Shown here: positions 1 through 13,472 of the stretch, piece by piece
Layout of the letters: each line of letters starts with the position of its first letter
How positions within the stretch are numbered: the stretch's first letter is position 1
DNA from: JACCXE01 sp963718605
GTDB lineage: Bacteria > Actinomycetota > Acidimicrobiia > Acidimicrobiales > JACCXE01
Assembly (NCBI GenBank): GCA_963718605.1
Contig: OY970363.1
Span: 3,286,001 to 3,350,000 of the forward strand
Length of the DNA stretch: 64,000 nucleotides
Reading direction: 5' to 3'
Program-made: the position numbers and the translations under genes
Notes under the pieces: generated by a model
Told to the model about the DNA's origin: nothing
The model's database searches: none
Seen by the model: only the letters and a program-made list of their open reading frames with translations

Positions 1-1
1 C

Positions 2-733
2 GTCGACCTCGGCGCCGATTTTCGCTTGAAGGACGCCGCCCTCTACCCCCAGTGGTACGGCGACGATCACCCTGCCCCCGACTTGTTGCCCCGCTTCGCG
101 CACGGCATCCCTGAACTGTTCCGGGCGGAGATCATCGAGAAGAAGCTCGTCGCGGCCGCTGGGTGTTACCCGACGGCGGCGTCGCTCGCGCTCGCGCCTC
201 TGGTGTCGGCGGGTCTGATCGAGACAACGGGCGTGATCGTGGACGCGGCCTCGGGCGTATCCGGTGCTGGCAAGGTGCCCAAGCCGACCACGCACTTCAA
301 CACGGTGGACGAGGACTTCACGGCGTACGGCTTGCTCAACCATCGGCATACGCCGGAGATGGAGCAGGCGACGGGCGCGCAGATCTTGTTCACCCCCCAC
401 CTTGCGCCCATGAACCGAGGCATCCTCGCGACGTGTTACGCCCGTCCCGCCGACGCGACGTCCACCGACGCGCTGCTGGACGCGCTCCACACGGCCTACG
501 CCGACGAGCCGTTTGTCGTCGTAAGCGAGCGCAGCCCCTCCACCAAGGCGACCCTGGGCTCCAACGCCGCGCACGTCACCGCCCGCTACGACGAACGCAC
601 TGGCTGGGCCGTCGTGATCTGCGCGCTCGACAACCTGGGCAAGGGCGCCGCCGGGCAGATGGTGCAGTGCGCCAACCTGATCGCCGGTCTGCCCGAGACC
701 ACCGGCCTAACGACGATTGGTGTGTACCCGTGA
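2..733 (+). CDS. argC: N-acetyl-gamma-glutamyl-phosphate reductase, 5'-truncated
   Basis: Catalyses the NADPH-dependent reduction of N-acetyl-glutamyl phosphate to the semialdehyde, the third step of arginine synthesis, in the cytosol. The window opens inside the gene: the first codons read VDLGADFRLKD, a segment typical of the end of the ArgC nucleotide-binding domain, so the N-terminal part lies outside. The catalytic cysteine sits in the motif GCYPTA (Cys codon 164-166), and the C-terminal part contains PFVVV and the conserved DNLGKGAAGQ stretch. It is the first visible gene of an arginine cluster on the same strand. Its TGA stop (731-733) overlaps a GTGA that looks like the former start of argJ, now displaced by a short insertion. 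Assignment is secure; only the 5' end is missing. Confidence 0.96.
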   Translation, partial: VDLGADFRLKDAALYPQWYGDDHPAPDLLPRFAHGIPELFRAEIIEKKLVAAAGCYPTAASLALAPLVSAGLIETTGVIVDAASGVSGAGKVPKPTTHFNTVDEDFTAYGLLNHRHTPEMEQATGAQILFTPHLAPMNRGILATCYARPADATSTDALLDALHTAYADEPFVVVSERSPSTKATLGSNAAHVTARYDERTGWAVVICALDNLGKGAAGQMVQCANLIAGLPETTGLTTIGVYP

Positions 734-840
734 ACGTGACCGCGCGGACGGCCGCCGTGGGGCGAGCGAAGCGAGGGGCCCCACGTTGCGGAGGAGGCCG
801 GGCCTGCGGGCGCCCGGCCGGGAGGAAGGTGTACCCGTGA
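722..840 (+). repeat. Two-hairpin MITE/REP-like insertion flanked by 12-bp direct repeats (copy A)
   Basis: The 12-mer GTGTACCCGTGA occurs at 722-733 and again at 829-840, bracketing 95 bases (734-828). Inside are two inverted repeats: GTGGGGC (757-763) with GCCCCAC (778-784), and GGCCGGGC (796-803) with GCCCGGCC (812-819). A related two-hairpin sequence lies in reverse orientation at 52680-52750. The left 12-mer carries the argC stop (TGA) overlapping a GTG; the right copy carries the GTG used by argJ. The other junctions of this cluster (argJ-argB, argB-argD) also overlap as GTGA, so the insertion appears to have split an original argC/argJ overlap by duplicating the junction. It also ends in GGAGGAAGG, a good ribosome binding site for argJ. 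Confidence 0.7.
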
Positions 841-2012
841 GTGTCGTAGCGGCGAGAGGGTTTGTTGCCGCCGGCGTCGCGTCCGGGATCAAAGCGTCGG
901 GCCTGGCTGATCTCGCGATTGTGGCAACCGATGACCGCCAGCCGGTCGTTGCGGCCGCGGTGTTCACTACCAACCTCGCCGCCGCGGCACCCGTTCAAGT
1001 GAGTCGCGCGCACCTGCATGCGACGGGTGGCCGCGCCGCGGCCGTCGTTTTGAACGCTGGCAACGCCAACGCCGCGACCGGCGAAGGCGGACGGGCCACG
1101 TCACAGGGCGCCTGCGACCTGGTCGCGGCGGCGCTCGGGTGCGACGCCGATGAAGTGTTGGTGTGCTCTACGGGATTGATCGGCATTCCGCTGCCCTTGA
1201 CGCCGTTTGAGCAGGGCGTGCCTGCGGCGGTCGCGCAGCTCGACGCCACATCCAAGGGTGGCGGGGACGCGGCCGAAGCGATCATGACCACGGACACGCA
1301 GCGCAAAGAGGTCGTGATCGTCTCGAACGGCATCACTGTCGGCGGCATGGCCAAGGGCGCGGCGATGCTCAGCCCGAACATGGCCACGATGCTCGCCGTG
1401 CTCACTACCGACGCCAAGGTCGAGCAGGCGGAGCTCCAGCAGCTGTTGGCGCGTGCGATGGACGACTCGTTTCATCGGCTGACGGTCGACGGCTGTACGT
1501 CCACGAACGACACCGTGATCATCTTCGCCAGCGGCAAGGCCGACCAAGCGACGGAGGACACGAGTGTCCTGGGCGACCTGATTTCCCGCGCCTGTTTCGA
1601 CCTCGCCGAGCAGATGGCGTGCGACGCCGAAGGCGCGACCAAGGTTGTCACCGTGAGCGTCGTGGGCGCCGTAAGCGACGACGACGCGGCCAAGGCGGCC
1701 CGCCGAATCGCGGAAAGCAATCTGGTCAAGTGCTCGTTCTACGGCGAGGACCCGTACTGGGGTCGCGTCGTCAGCGAAGCCGCCAGCGCCGGCGCGGCAC
1801 TCGACATCGACAAGGTGTCGGTTTCCTATGGCGACGTGGTCGTGGCTGAAGGCGGCGTCGAGGTTGCGCACGACAAGAAGGCGGTCGCCGAGTACATGCA
1901 GCGCCGCCGTCTCGAAGTCACGGTCGATCTGCACCTCGGCGGCGGCGAGTGGTGGCTGCTCACCAATGACCTCACGCACGCGTACGTCGACGAGAACATG
2001 GGGACCTCGTGA
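837..2012 (+). CDS. argJ: Bifunctional glutamate N-acetyltransferase / ornithine acetyltransferase
   Basis: Transfers the acetyl group from N-acetylornithine to glutamate and can also use acetyl-CoA in the bifunctional form, so the pathway can run as a cycle. No argA is visible, consistent with this. The precursor self-cleaves before the Thr of the ATML motif; here the context is KGAAMLSPNMATML, with the Thr as the new N-terminal nucleophile. The start is taken as GTG 837 (VSVVAARGF), preceded by GGAGGAAGG at 821-829. A reading frame open further upstream runs through the hairpin insertion and gives an Arg/Gly-rich stretch unlike ArgJ, so I reject it. It has 391 residues, normal for the family. 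The stop overlaps the argB start (GTGA). Confidence 0.95.
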   Translation: MSVVAARGFVAAGVASGIKASGLADLAIVATDDRQPVVAAAVFTTNLAAAAPVQVSRAHLHATGGRAAAVVLNAGNANAATGEGGRATSQGACDLVAAALGCDADEVLVCSTGLIGIPLPLTPFEQGVPAAVAQLDATSKGGGDAAEAIMTTDTQRKEVVIVSNGITVGGMAKGAAMLSPNMATMLAVLTTDAKVEQAELQQLLARAMDDSFHRLTVDGCTSTNDTVIIFASGKADQATEDTSVLGDLISRACFDLAEQMACDAEGATKVVTVSVVGAVSDDDAAKAARRIAESNLVKCSFYGEDPYWGRVVSEAASAGAALDIDKVSVSYGDVVVAEGGVEVAHDKKAVAEYMQRRRLEVTVDLHLGGGEWWLLTNDLTHAYVDENMGTS

Positions 2013-2872
2013 GCAGCGCCGCGGAGAAGGCGCAGATCCTCGCTGACGCGCTGCCCTATATCCGCAAGTTCTTCGGCAAGACCGTGGTCGTCAAGTACGG
2101 CGGGAACGCGCTCGCCGGCGCGGCGAACGAGGAAGATGGCTTGGCGCAGTTCGCGGCTGACGTCGTCCTCATGCACTCCGTCGGTATGCGCCCAGTCGTC
2201 GTGCACGGCGGAGGGCCGCAGATTGGCGACCTGCTGAGGAAGGTCGGCAAAGAGTCGTCCTTCGTGGACGGGTTGCGGGTTACCGACGCCGAGACCCTCG
2301 ACATCGTTCGGATGGTCTTGGTGGGGAAGGTCAACCGCGAAATCGTCTCGGCAATCAATGTTCACGGGCCGTTGGCCGTCGGTGTGTCCGGCGAGGACGC
2401 TTCGTTGCTCAGTGCCCGGCAGCTGCGCCCGGACCTCGGGTTCGTCGGCGAGGTCACCGGCGTGAACACCGCCCTCGTGACGCGCCTCATGGGTGAAGAA
2501 CTCATCCCGGTCATCGCGACTATCGGCGTTGACGATGATGGCCAGGCGTACAACATCAACGCCGACACCGCGGCGGCCGAAATCGCCGCTGCCCTCGCCG
2601 CCGAGAAGCTCGTCTACCTGACGGACATCGACGGCATCCGCACCGATGTGGCCGATGCGTCCTCGCTGCTGTCGTCGATTTCGGTCAAGGAGATCGACGA
2701 ATACATCGCCGACGGCACGATCAGCGGCGGCATGATCCCGAAGGTGCAGGCCTGCGTCACCGCGGTCGAGGGCGGGGTGGGTGTCGCGCACATCCTCGAC
2801 GGCCGCGTGCCGCGCGCGCTGCTCCTAGAGATCTTCACCCCCGAAGGCATCGGAACGATGGTGACCCAGTGA
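2009..2872 (+). CDS. argB: Acetylglutamate kinase
   Basis: Phosphorylates N-acetylglutamate with ATP, the second step of arginine synthesis and commonly the arginine-inhibited step. The N-terminal VVKYGGNAL is the phosphate-binding lysine/glycine motif of the amino-acid kinase fold. VVHGGGPQIG follows, and the acetylglutamate-binding region NINADTAAAEIAAAL lies near residues 180-195. It has 287 residues, full length. GTG 2009 overlaps the argJ stop by four bases and its own stop overlaps argD in the same way, so translation is probably coupled through argJ-argB-argD. The N-terminal helix (AEKAQILADALPYIRKF) resembles that of arginine-sensitive hexameric kinases. Feedback control is inferred, not shown. 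Confidence 0.96.
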   Translation: MSSAAEKAQILADALPYIRKFFGKTVVVKYGGNALAGAANEEDGLAQFAADVVLMHSVGMRPVVVHGGGPQIGDLLRKVGKESSFVDGLRVTDAETLDIVRMVLVGKVNREIVSAINVHGPLAVGVSGEDASLLSARQLRPDLGFVGEVTGVNTALVTRLMGEELIPVIATIGVDDDGQAYNINADTAAAEIAAALAAEKLVYLTDIDGIRTDVADASSLLSSISVKEIDEYIADGTISGGMIPKVQACVTAVEGGVGVAHILDGRVPRALLLEIFTPEGIGTMVTQ

Positions 2873-4008
2873 CGTCCCACATCATGCGGACCTATGCGCC
2901 CGCGCCGGTCACGTTCGTGCGAGGTGCAGGCACACATCTGTACGACGAAACCGGCAAGGAGTATCTGGACTTCCTGTCCGGTCTCGCCGTCACGTCGCTA
3001 GGTCACGCGCACCCGAAGGTCGCTGCCGCGGTCACGCAGCAGGCGAACACGCTGCTCCACGTCAGCAACCTCTTCCAGAATGAACTCGCTCCTTTGGTCG
3101 CCGACACGCTCGACGGGCTGGTCGGGGGCGGGGGAGAGGTCTTCTTCTCGAACTCGGGCGCCGAAGCCAACGAGTGCGCGATCAAGCTGGCGCGTCTCGC
3201 GGGCGGCCCCGGCAAGCACGTGATCATCAGCGCATTCGGCTCATTCCACGGCCGCACGCTGGCCACGCTGCACGCGACCGGCCAGCCCGCGAAGCACGAG
3301 AAATTTCAGCCACTGCCCGAAGGCTTCGCGCACTCCGTTGCGTTCGACATCGATGACATCGACCGGATGACCGACGCGTCGACGGCCGGAATTCTGATCG
3401 AGGTGGTGCAAGGCGAAGGCGGCGTGCACGCGGCGCCCGCAGGCTTCGTAAAGGAGCTCCGCCAGTTGTGCGACGAGCGCGGCGTGCTGATGCTCGTGGA
3501 CGAAGTACAAACTGGTCTCGGCCGTACCGGCGAATGGTTCGGGTTCCAGCACAGCGACGTGCGGCCCGACATCGTCACGGTCGCCAAGGCGCTCGGCAAC
3601 GGCGTGCCTATCGGGGCGTGTTGGGCGCGGGCGGAGGTGTCGTCGGTGTTCGAACCAGGTGACCACGGCTCGACCTACGGCGGCCAACCGTTCGCTACCG
3701 CGGCGGCAAAGGCGACCCTCGATGAACTCATCGCCATTGACGCGCCTGCATGTGCGCGGCGGCAAGGCTCCCGCCTCGCGGACGGGCTCGCCGCGCTCGA
3801 CGCCGTGACCGCCGTGCGCGGCATGGGCTTGCTGCTCGGCGCCGAACTGGCCGCGGGAAACGCCAAGGCCATGAACACCGCTCTGCTCGACGCCGGCCTG
3901 GTCGTCAACGCGGTTACCGAGACGGCCCTGCGGTTCGCGCCCCCGCTCAACGTCAGCGACGCGGAAGTCGACGCCGCGCTCGCCATCTGCAAGGAGGTGT
4001 TGGTCTAA
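2869..4008 (+). CDS. argD: Acetylornithine aminotransferase
   Basis: PLP-dependent class III aminotransferase that converts N-acetylglutamate semialdehyde to N-acetylornithine using glutamate. The hallmark SNSGAEANE (substrate/PLP phosphate region), VDEVQTGLGRTG (aspartate contacting the PLP pyridine) and VAKALGNGVPIGA (Schiff-base lysine) are all present in order. It has 379 residues, close to the usual 390-400. GTG 2869 overlaps the argB stop. The TAA stop (4006-4008) shares its last base with the argF ATG. Assignment as ArgD rather than another class III aminotransferase rests on the operon. Confidence 0.95.
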   Translation: MTSHIMRTYAPAPVTFVRGAGTHLYDETGKEYLDFLSGLAVTSLGHAHPKVAAAVTQQANTLLHVSNLFQNELAPLVADTLDGLVGGGGEVFFSNSGAEANECAIKLARLAGGPGKHVIISAFGSFHGRTLATLHATGQPAKHEKFQPLPEGFAHSVAFDIDDIDRMTDASTAGILIEVVQGEGGVHAAPAGFVKELRQLCDERGVLMLVDEVQTGLGRTGEWFGFQHSDVRPDIVTVAKALGNGVPIGACWARAEVSSVFEPGDHGSTYGGQPFATAAAKATLDELIAIDAPACARRQGSRLADGLAALDAVTAVRGMGLLLGAELAAGNAKAMNTALLDAGLVVNAVTETALRFAPPLNVSDAEVDAALAICKEVLV

Positions 4009-4904
4009 TGCCACGCCATCTGTTGGACATCGACGATCTTCGCCCGGCCGAACTCGCCGACATCATCGCCAAGGCTGAAGATCCGTCTCCGCCCCAGATC
4101 CTCGACGGCCAGGGCGTGGGCCTGATCTTCGAGAAGGCCAGTGGCCGCACGCGCAACGCCACCGAGATGGCGGTGGTCGGCCTCGGCGGCCATCCCGTGA
4201 GCATGCGGGGCGACGAAGTCGGTATCGACACGCGCGAGACGGCAGAGGACGTCGTGCGGGCGCTCGCGGGCTACCACGCCGCGATCGGCGCGCGGGTGAA
4301 ATCCCACGCCGTGCTCGAACGTATGGCGGCGGTTTCACCGGTCCCGGTCTTCAACCTGCTGTCCGATCTGGCCCATCCCTGCCAAGCAATTGCCGACCTC
4401 CTCACGCTGCGAGCGCGGTTCGGCGCGTTGGCGGGTCTACGTGTTGCCTACGTTGGCGACTTCAACAACGTGGCGCGGTCGCTCGCGCTTGCGGCCGCGT
4501 ACACCGGTGTCGACCTCGTGGTCGCGTCGCCCGTTGGATACGGGCCGTCCGCTATAGACATCGATCACATTGCATCGCTCAACGGGCTGATGACGGTGAC
4601 GGACCGACCGCTGGACGCCACCAAGGGCGCGCACGCCGTGTACACCGACGTGTGGATCTCGATGGGCCAGGAGAGCGAGGCCGAGGAGCGGCGGCGAGCG
4701 TTCGAGGGATTCAACGTCACGTCCGGCTTGTTCGACCACGCGGAGTCTGAAGCGATCTTCTTGCACTGCCTGCCGGCAATCCGCGGTGAGGAAGTCGACG
4801 CCGACGTGATCGACGGCGCCCAAAGCGCAGTCTTCGAGCAGGCCGCCAACCGCCTCGCGGCGGCCCGCGGCGTGCTGTGGTGGCTGCTGGAGACTCAGCA
4901 ATGA
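4008..4904 (+). CDS. argF: Ornithine carbamoyltransferase
   Basis: Condenses ornithine with carbamoyl phosphate to give citrulline. The carbamoyl-phosphate loop, usually STRTR, reads SGRTR here (KASGRTRNATEMAV), so Thr is replaced by Gly while both arginines remain. HPCQA (carbamoyl-phosphate site) and HCLPA (the ornithine-type catalytic Cys motif) are canonical and favour ornithine over aspartate or N-acetylornithine as substrate. The start is ATG 4008, directly at the argD stop and giving MPRHLLDIDDL, a normal beginning. It has 298 residues. Its stop overlaps the argR ATG (ATGA). Confidence 0.94.
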   Translation: MPRHLLDIDDLRPAELADIIAKAEDPSPPQILDGQGVGLIFEKASGRTRNATEMAVVGLGGHPVSMRGDEVGIDTRETAEDVVRALAGYHAAIGARVKSHAVLERMAAVSPVPVFNLLSDLAHPCQAIADLLTLRARFGALAGLRVAYVGDFNNVARSLALAAAYTGVDLVVASPVGYGPSAIDIDHIASLNGLMTVTDRPLDATKGAHAVYTDVWISMGQESEAEERRRAFEGFNVTSGLFDHAESEAIFLHCLPAIRGEEVDADVIDGAQSAVFEQAANRLAAARGVLWWLLETQQ

Positions 4905-5368
4905 GACTGGCCAAACAGCAGCGCCAGTACCGCATCGCCTCGCTGCTCGAAGCGGGCAACGTGACTAGCCAGGCACAACTGGTCGACCTCCTCGCCGAGT
5001 CCGGTGTGGTCGCGACGCAGGCCACCGTGTCGCGCGACCTCGAGGACATGGGCGCGGTGAAGATCCGGGTGCGCGGCGGCGAGACCGCCTACGCGCTGCC
5101 GGAACTGCCGAGCCAACGCGTCGCCCCCGAGGACCACCTGCGCCGCGTGTTGTCCGAGTGGCTCGTCGACGTCGCGTTCAACGGACCCGTCGTGGTGTTG
5201 CGCACGCCGCCGGGTTCGGCCCACGTCGTCGCGTCGGCCATCGACCGCGCCGGGCTCGAAGACATCCTCGGCACCGTGGCCGGCGACGACACCTTGATGG
5301 TGATCGCGGCCGAAAAAGTAGGCGGCGAGAAGGTTGCCGATATGTTCGCTGAATTGGCCGGGCTGTAG
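4901..5368 (+). CDS. argR: Arginine repressor ArgR
   Basis: Hexameric DNA-binding regulator that represses arginine genes when arginine is bound. The N-terminal winged helix (residues 1-75) contains QAQLVDLLAESG and the recognition helix region ATQATVSRDLEDMGAVKI, diagnostic of the family. The C-terminal half is the arginine-binding oligomerisation domain, with GTVAGDDTLMVIA near residues 120-135. It has 155 residues, as expected. ATG 4901 overlaps the argF stop; an earlier start would add an out-of-family extension. Lying inside the cluster it controls, it is probably autoregulated. The cluster promoter and its ARG boxes would be upstream of argC, outside the window. Confidence 0.95.
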   Translation: MRLAKQQRQYRIASLLEAGNVTSQAQLVDLLAESGVVATQATVSRDLEDMGAVKIRVRGGETAYALPELPSQRVAPEDHLRRVLSEWLVDVAFNGPVVVLRTPPGSAHVVASAIDRAGLEDILGTVAGDDTLMVIAAEKVGGEKVADMFAELAGL

Positions 5369-5389
5369 CCCCCAACCGAAAGAGTTTTC

Positions 5390-6588
<1,199 letters not shown>

Positions 6589-6592
<4 letters not shown>

Positions 6593-7980
6593 CCACGTTG
6601 TGGCATGGGCGGTTCGCCGACGGGCCGGCCGAGTCACTTTGGCAGTTCACGGTCAGCCTGCCCTTCGATCAGCGTCTGGGCCCTGACGACGTCGTTGCGT
6701 CCAAAGCGCACGTGCGCGGCCTCGCGCGCGGCGGCTTGCTCACCAAGCAGGAAGGCGACACCCTGCTCGCGGCGCTGGACCAGGTCGCGTCGGAACTCGC
6801 CGACGCCACGTTCAAGTTCGTCGACTCCGATGAGGACATCCACACCGCGATCGAGCGGCGCGTCACCGAGATGGCGGGCGACACCGGCGCCAAGCTCCAC
6901 ACCGGGCGCAGCCGCAACGATCAGGTCGCCACCGCGTTCCGCCTTTGGTGCAAACGAGCCGCCACGGACGTCGCCCTCGACGTGCTCGCGCTGCAGGATG
7001 TCCTGCTCAGCCGGGCGACCGAAGTCGGCAACGCCTACATGCCCGGCTACACCCACCTTCAGCGCGCCCAGCCGATCCTGCTGGCCCACCACCTACTGGC
7101 CCACGGATGGGCGCTGAGCCGCGACGTCGACCGCCTGGCGGACGCCCGAGCCCGCCTCGACGTGTCGCCCCTCGGTGCCGGCGCGCTCGCCGGCTCCTCG
7201 CTGCCGTTGGACCCGGACGGCGTGGCGGACGAGCTGGGGTTCGCCCGCCGTTTCGAAAACAGCCTCGACGTCACCTCTGACCGGGATTTCGTGGCCGAGC
7301 TGCTGCACACCATCGCCCTGCTCGGCGTGCACCTCTCCCGCATCGGCGAGGAGGTCGTGCTGTGGTCGACCGAAGAGTTCGGTTTCCTCAAGCTCGCGGA
7401 CGCCTATGCAACCGGTAGTTCGATGCTGCCGCAGAAGAAGAACCCGGATATCGCCGAGTTGGCCCGCGGCAAGGCCGGTCGCCTCATTGGCCATGCCGCC
7501 GGCTTCCTGGCCACCCTCAAGGGCCTGCCCCTCGCGTACAACCGCGACCTGCAAGAGGACAAAGAGCCGCTGTTCGACGCCGTGGACCAGGTTCGCCTGG
7601 CGCTGGCGGCCCTCGGGGGTCTGATGGCCACGTCCACGTTCGACCTGCCCCGCATGGCCGACGCCGCCGACGCGCCGGCCGCTGCAGCCGTTGACCTGGC
7701 CGAGTGGCTCGTCGAGCGCGGGACCCCGTTCCGCGAAGCGCACGCCATCGTCGGCGCCATTGTGCGGGACAGCCTCGAACGCCACGTCCCCATGGCCGAA
7801 CTCGTCGAAACCCACCCGAGCCTCGGCGCCGAAGCCGTCGCGCTGCTGGGCATCGGCGTCGCCGTCACCCGCCGCCAGACCGTGGGTGGCACCGGCCCAA
7901 ATCAGGTAGCTGAGCAGCGCAAACGGTTCGAAGAGCGGTTGCGCGCCGATGCGCAGCGCTTTACTGCTGCCTCGGCTTGA
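6589..7980 (+). CDS. argH: Argininosuccinate lyase
   Basis: Splits argininosuccinate into arginine and fumarate, the last step of the pathway. It belongs to the fumarase/aspartase superfamily; the signature loop GSSMLPQKKNPD (near residues 280-291) holds the catalytic serine. LHTGRSRNDQVAT and TPSIS-equivalent family positions such as YTHLQRAQP are also present. It has 463 residues, full length. ATG 6589 overlaps the argG stop (ATGA). It is the last gene of the arginine cluster. A good sigma70-type promoter overlaps its final codons and points into the rRNA operon. Confidence 0.97.
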
Positions 7981-8006
7981 CGGCAACTACATCCGTGTCG
8001 TACAGT
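7977..8006 (+). promoter_or_regulatory. Putative rrn promoter
   Basis: TTGACG (7977-7982) and TACAGT (8001-8006) are separated by 18 bases, a good match to the vegetative sigma consensus. The -35 box overlaps the argH stop region. It would start transcription near 8013, in the leader ahead of the 16S gene. Other rrn promoters may exist closer to the 16S gene, but I see none as clear. Confidence 0.5.
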
Positions 8007-8012
8007 CTCCGT

Positions 8013-8339
8013 CCCGCCCCACAGTGCCTTCGGGTGCAATGAAGCGGTAGAGGAAGTGCCCCGGACATTGACCGGGAGCAACCCTCGAGAGCAGGCGCTC
8101 CCTAAGCACCTCCGCCCTCCACAGATCGAAATGGTCTAAGAGGCGTGTGCCGGAACGCTGGTGATGCTCCTTGACAACGGAACAGAGATGCGCCAAAAAC
8201 CAGTGCGGGCGCAGCTTCTAGGGGCTGCGTTCACAACTGTCATAAACTTTGACGCAAAAACGGACACGAAACATCGTCCGTTCTGCGCCATATAGGTTCA
8301 AACACAATCGTTGTCATCACATTTGTTGGTGACATGGTT
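8013..8339 (+). other. rRNA operon leader, structured, no protein gene
   Basis: This stretch of about 330 bases holds no convincing coding frame. It can fold into several hairpins: CCCGG/CCGGG around 8077-8093, a longer imperfect arm pairing GCGGTAGAGGAAGTGC with AAGCACCTCCGC (about 8043-8117), CGCAGC/GCTGCG near 8211-8230, and ACGGAC/GTCCGT near 8260-8282. The last two probably belong to the processing stems that RNase III uses to release 16S rRNA. The first block could be part of the leader or a separate small RNA; I cannot decide from sequence alone. Confidence 0.4.
8165..8178 (+). promoter_or_regulatory. boxA-like antitermination element in rrn leader
   Basis: TGCTCCTTGACAAC resembles the rrn boxA (TGCTCTTTAACA in Escherichia coli), the NusB/NusE binding site that protects rRNA transcription from Rho. 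A similar sequence (ATCCTTGAGAACTG) lies in the 16S-23S spacer near 10103-10116. Its TTGACA also resembles a -35 box, but no good -10 follows at the right distance. Confidence 0.4.
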
Positions 8340-13210
<4,871 letters not shown>

Positions 13211-13271
13211 CACAGATGCCCGTGCTCGCTATGGAGATCTCAAGGCCCTCGCGGCCTTGCGACTCAACAGT

Positions 13272-13390
13272 TTCCGGTGGCCATAGCGACGGAGATATAC
13301 CCGTTCCCATCCCGAACACGGAAGTCAAGCCTGTCAGCGCCGATGGTACTTGGGGGGTAGCTCCCTGGGAGAGTAGGACGTCGCCGGAAT
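13272..13390 (+). rRNA. rrf: 5S ribosomal RNA
   Basis: The conserved CCCGTTCCCATCCCGAACACGGAAG core is present, and the terminal helix forms between TTCCGGTGGC (13272) and GTCGCCGGAA (ending 13389). About 118 nt. The 61-base 23S-5S spacer contains a hairpin CAAGGCC/GGCCTTG (13241-13259). A strong stem-loop follows 12 bases downstream. Confidence 0.95.
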
Positions 13391-13402
13391 ATTCTTGAGA
13401 TT

Positions 13403-13430
13403 CGAGCCCCCGCCAACCGGCGGGGGCTCG
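13403..13430 (+). terminator. rrn operon terminator hairpin
   Basis: CGAGCCCCCGCC and GGCGGGGGCTCG form a perfect 12-bp stem with the loop AACC, followed by TTTCGCGCTT. The stem is strong but the T-run is short, as often in high-GC actinobacteria. Its place just after 5S makes it the natural end of the rRNA operon. Confidence 0.85.
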
Positions 13431-13472
13431 TTTCGCGCTTGTACCTCTTTCGCCATTACGATCGACCGCCCC

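Noticed and set aside
717..836. argJ start at 717
   Set aside because: The added 40 residues are coded by the hairpin insertion and are unlike ArgJ; GTG 837 has a good ribosome binding site and the family's N-terminus.
8013..8120. 6S RNA or a known riboswitch in the rrn leader
   Set aside because: The fold lacks the long stem with a central open bubble, and I do not recognise any riboswitch core.
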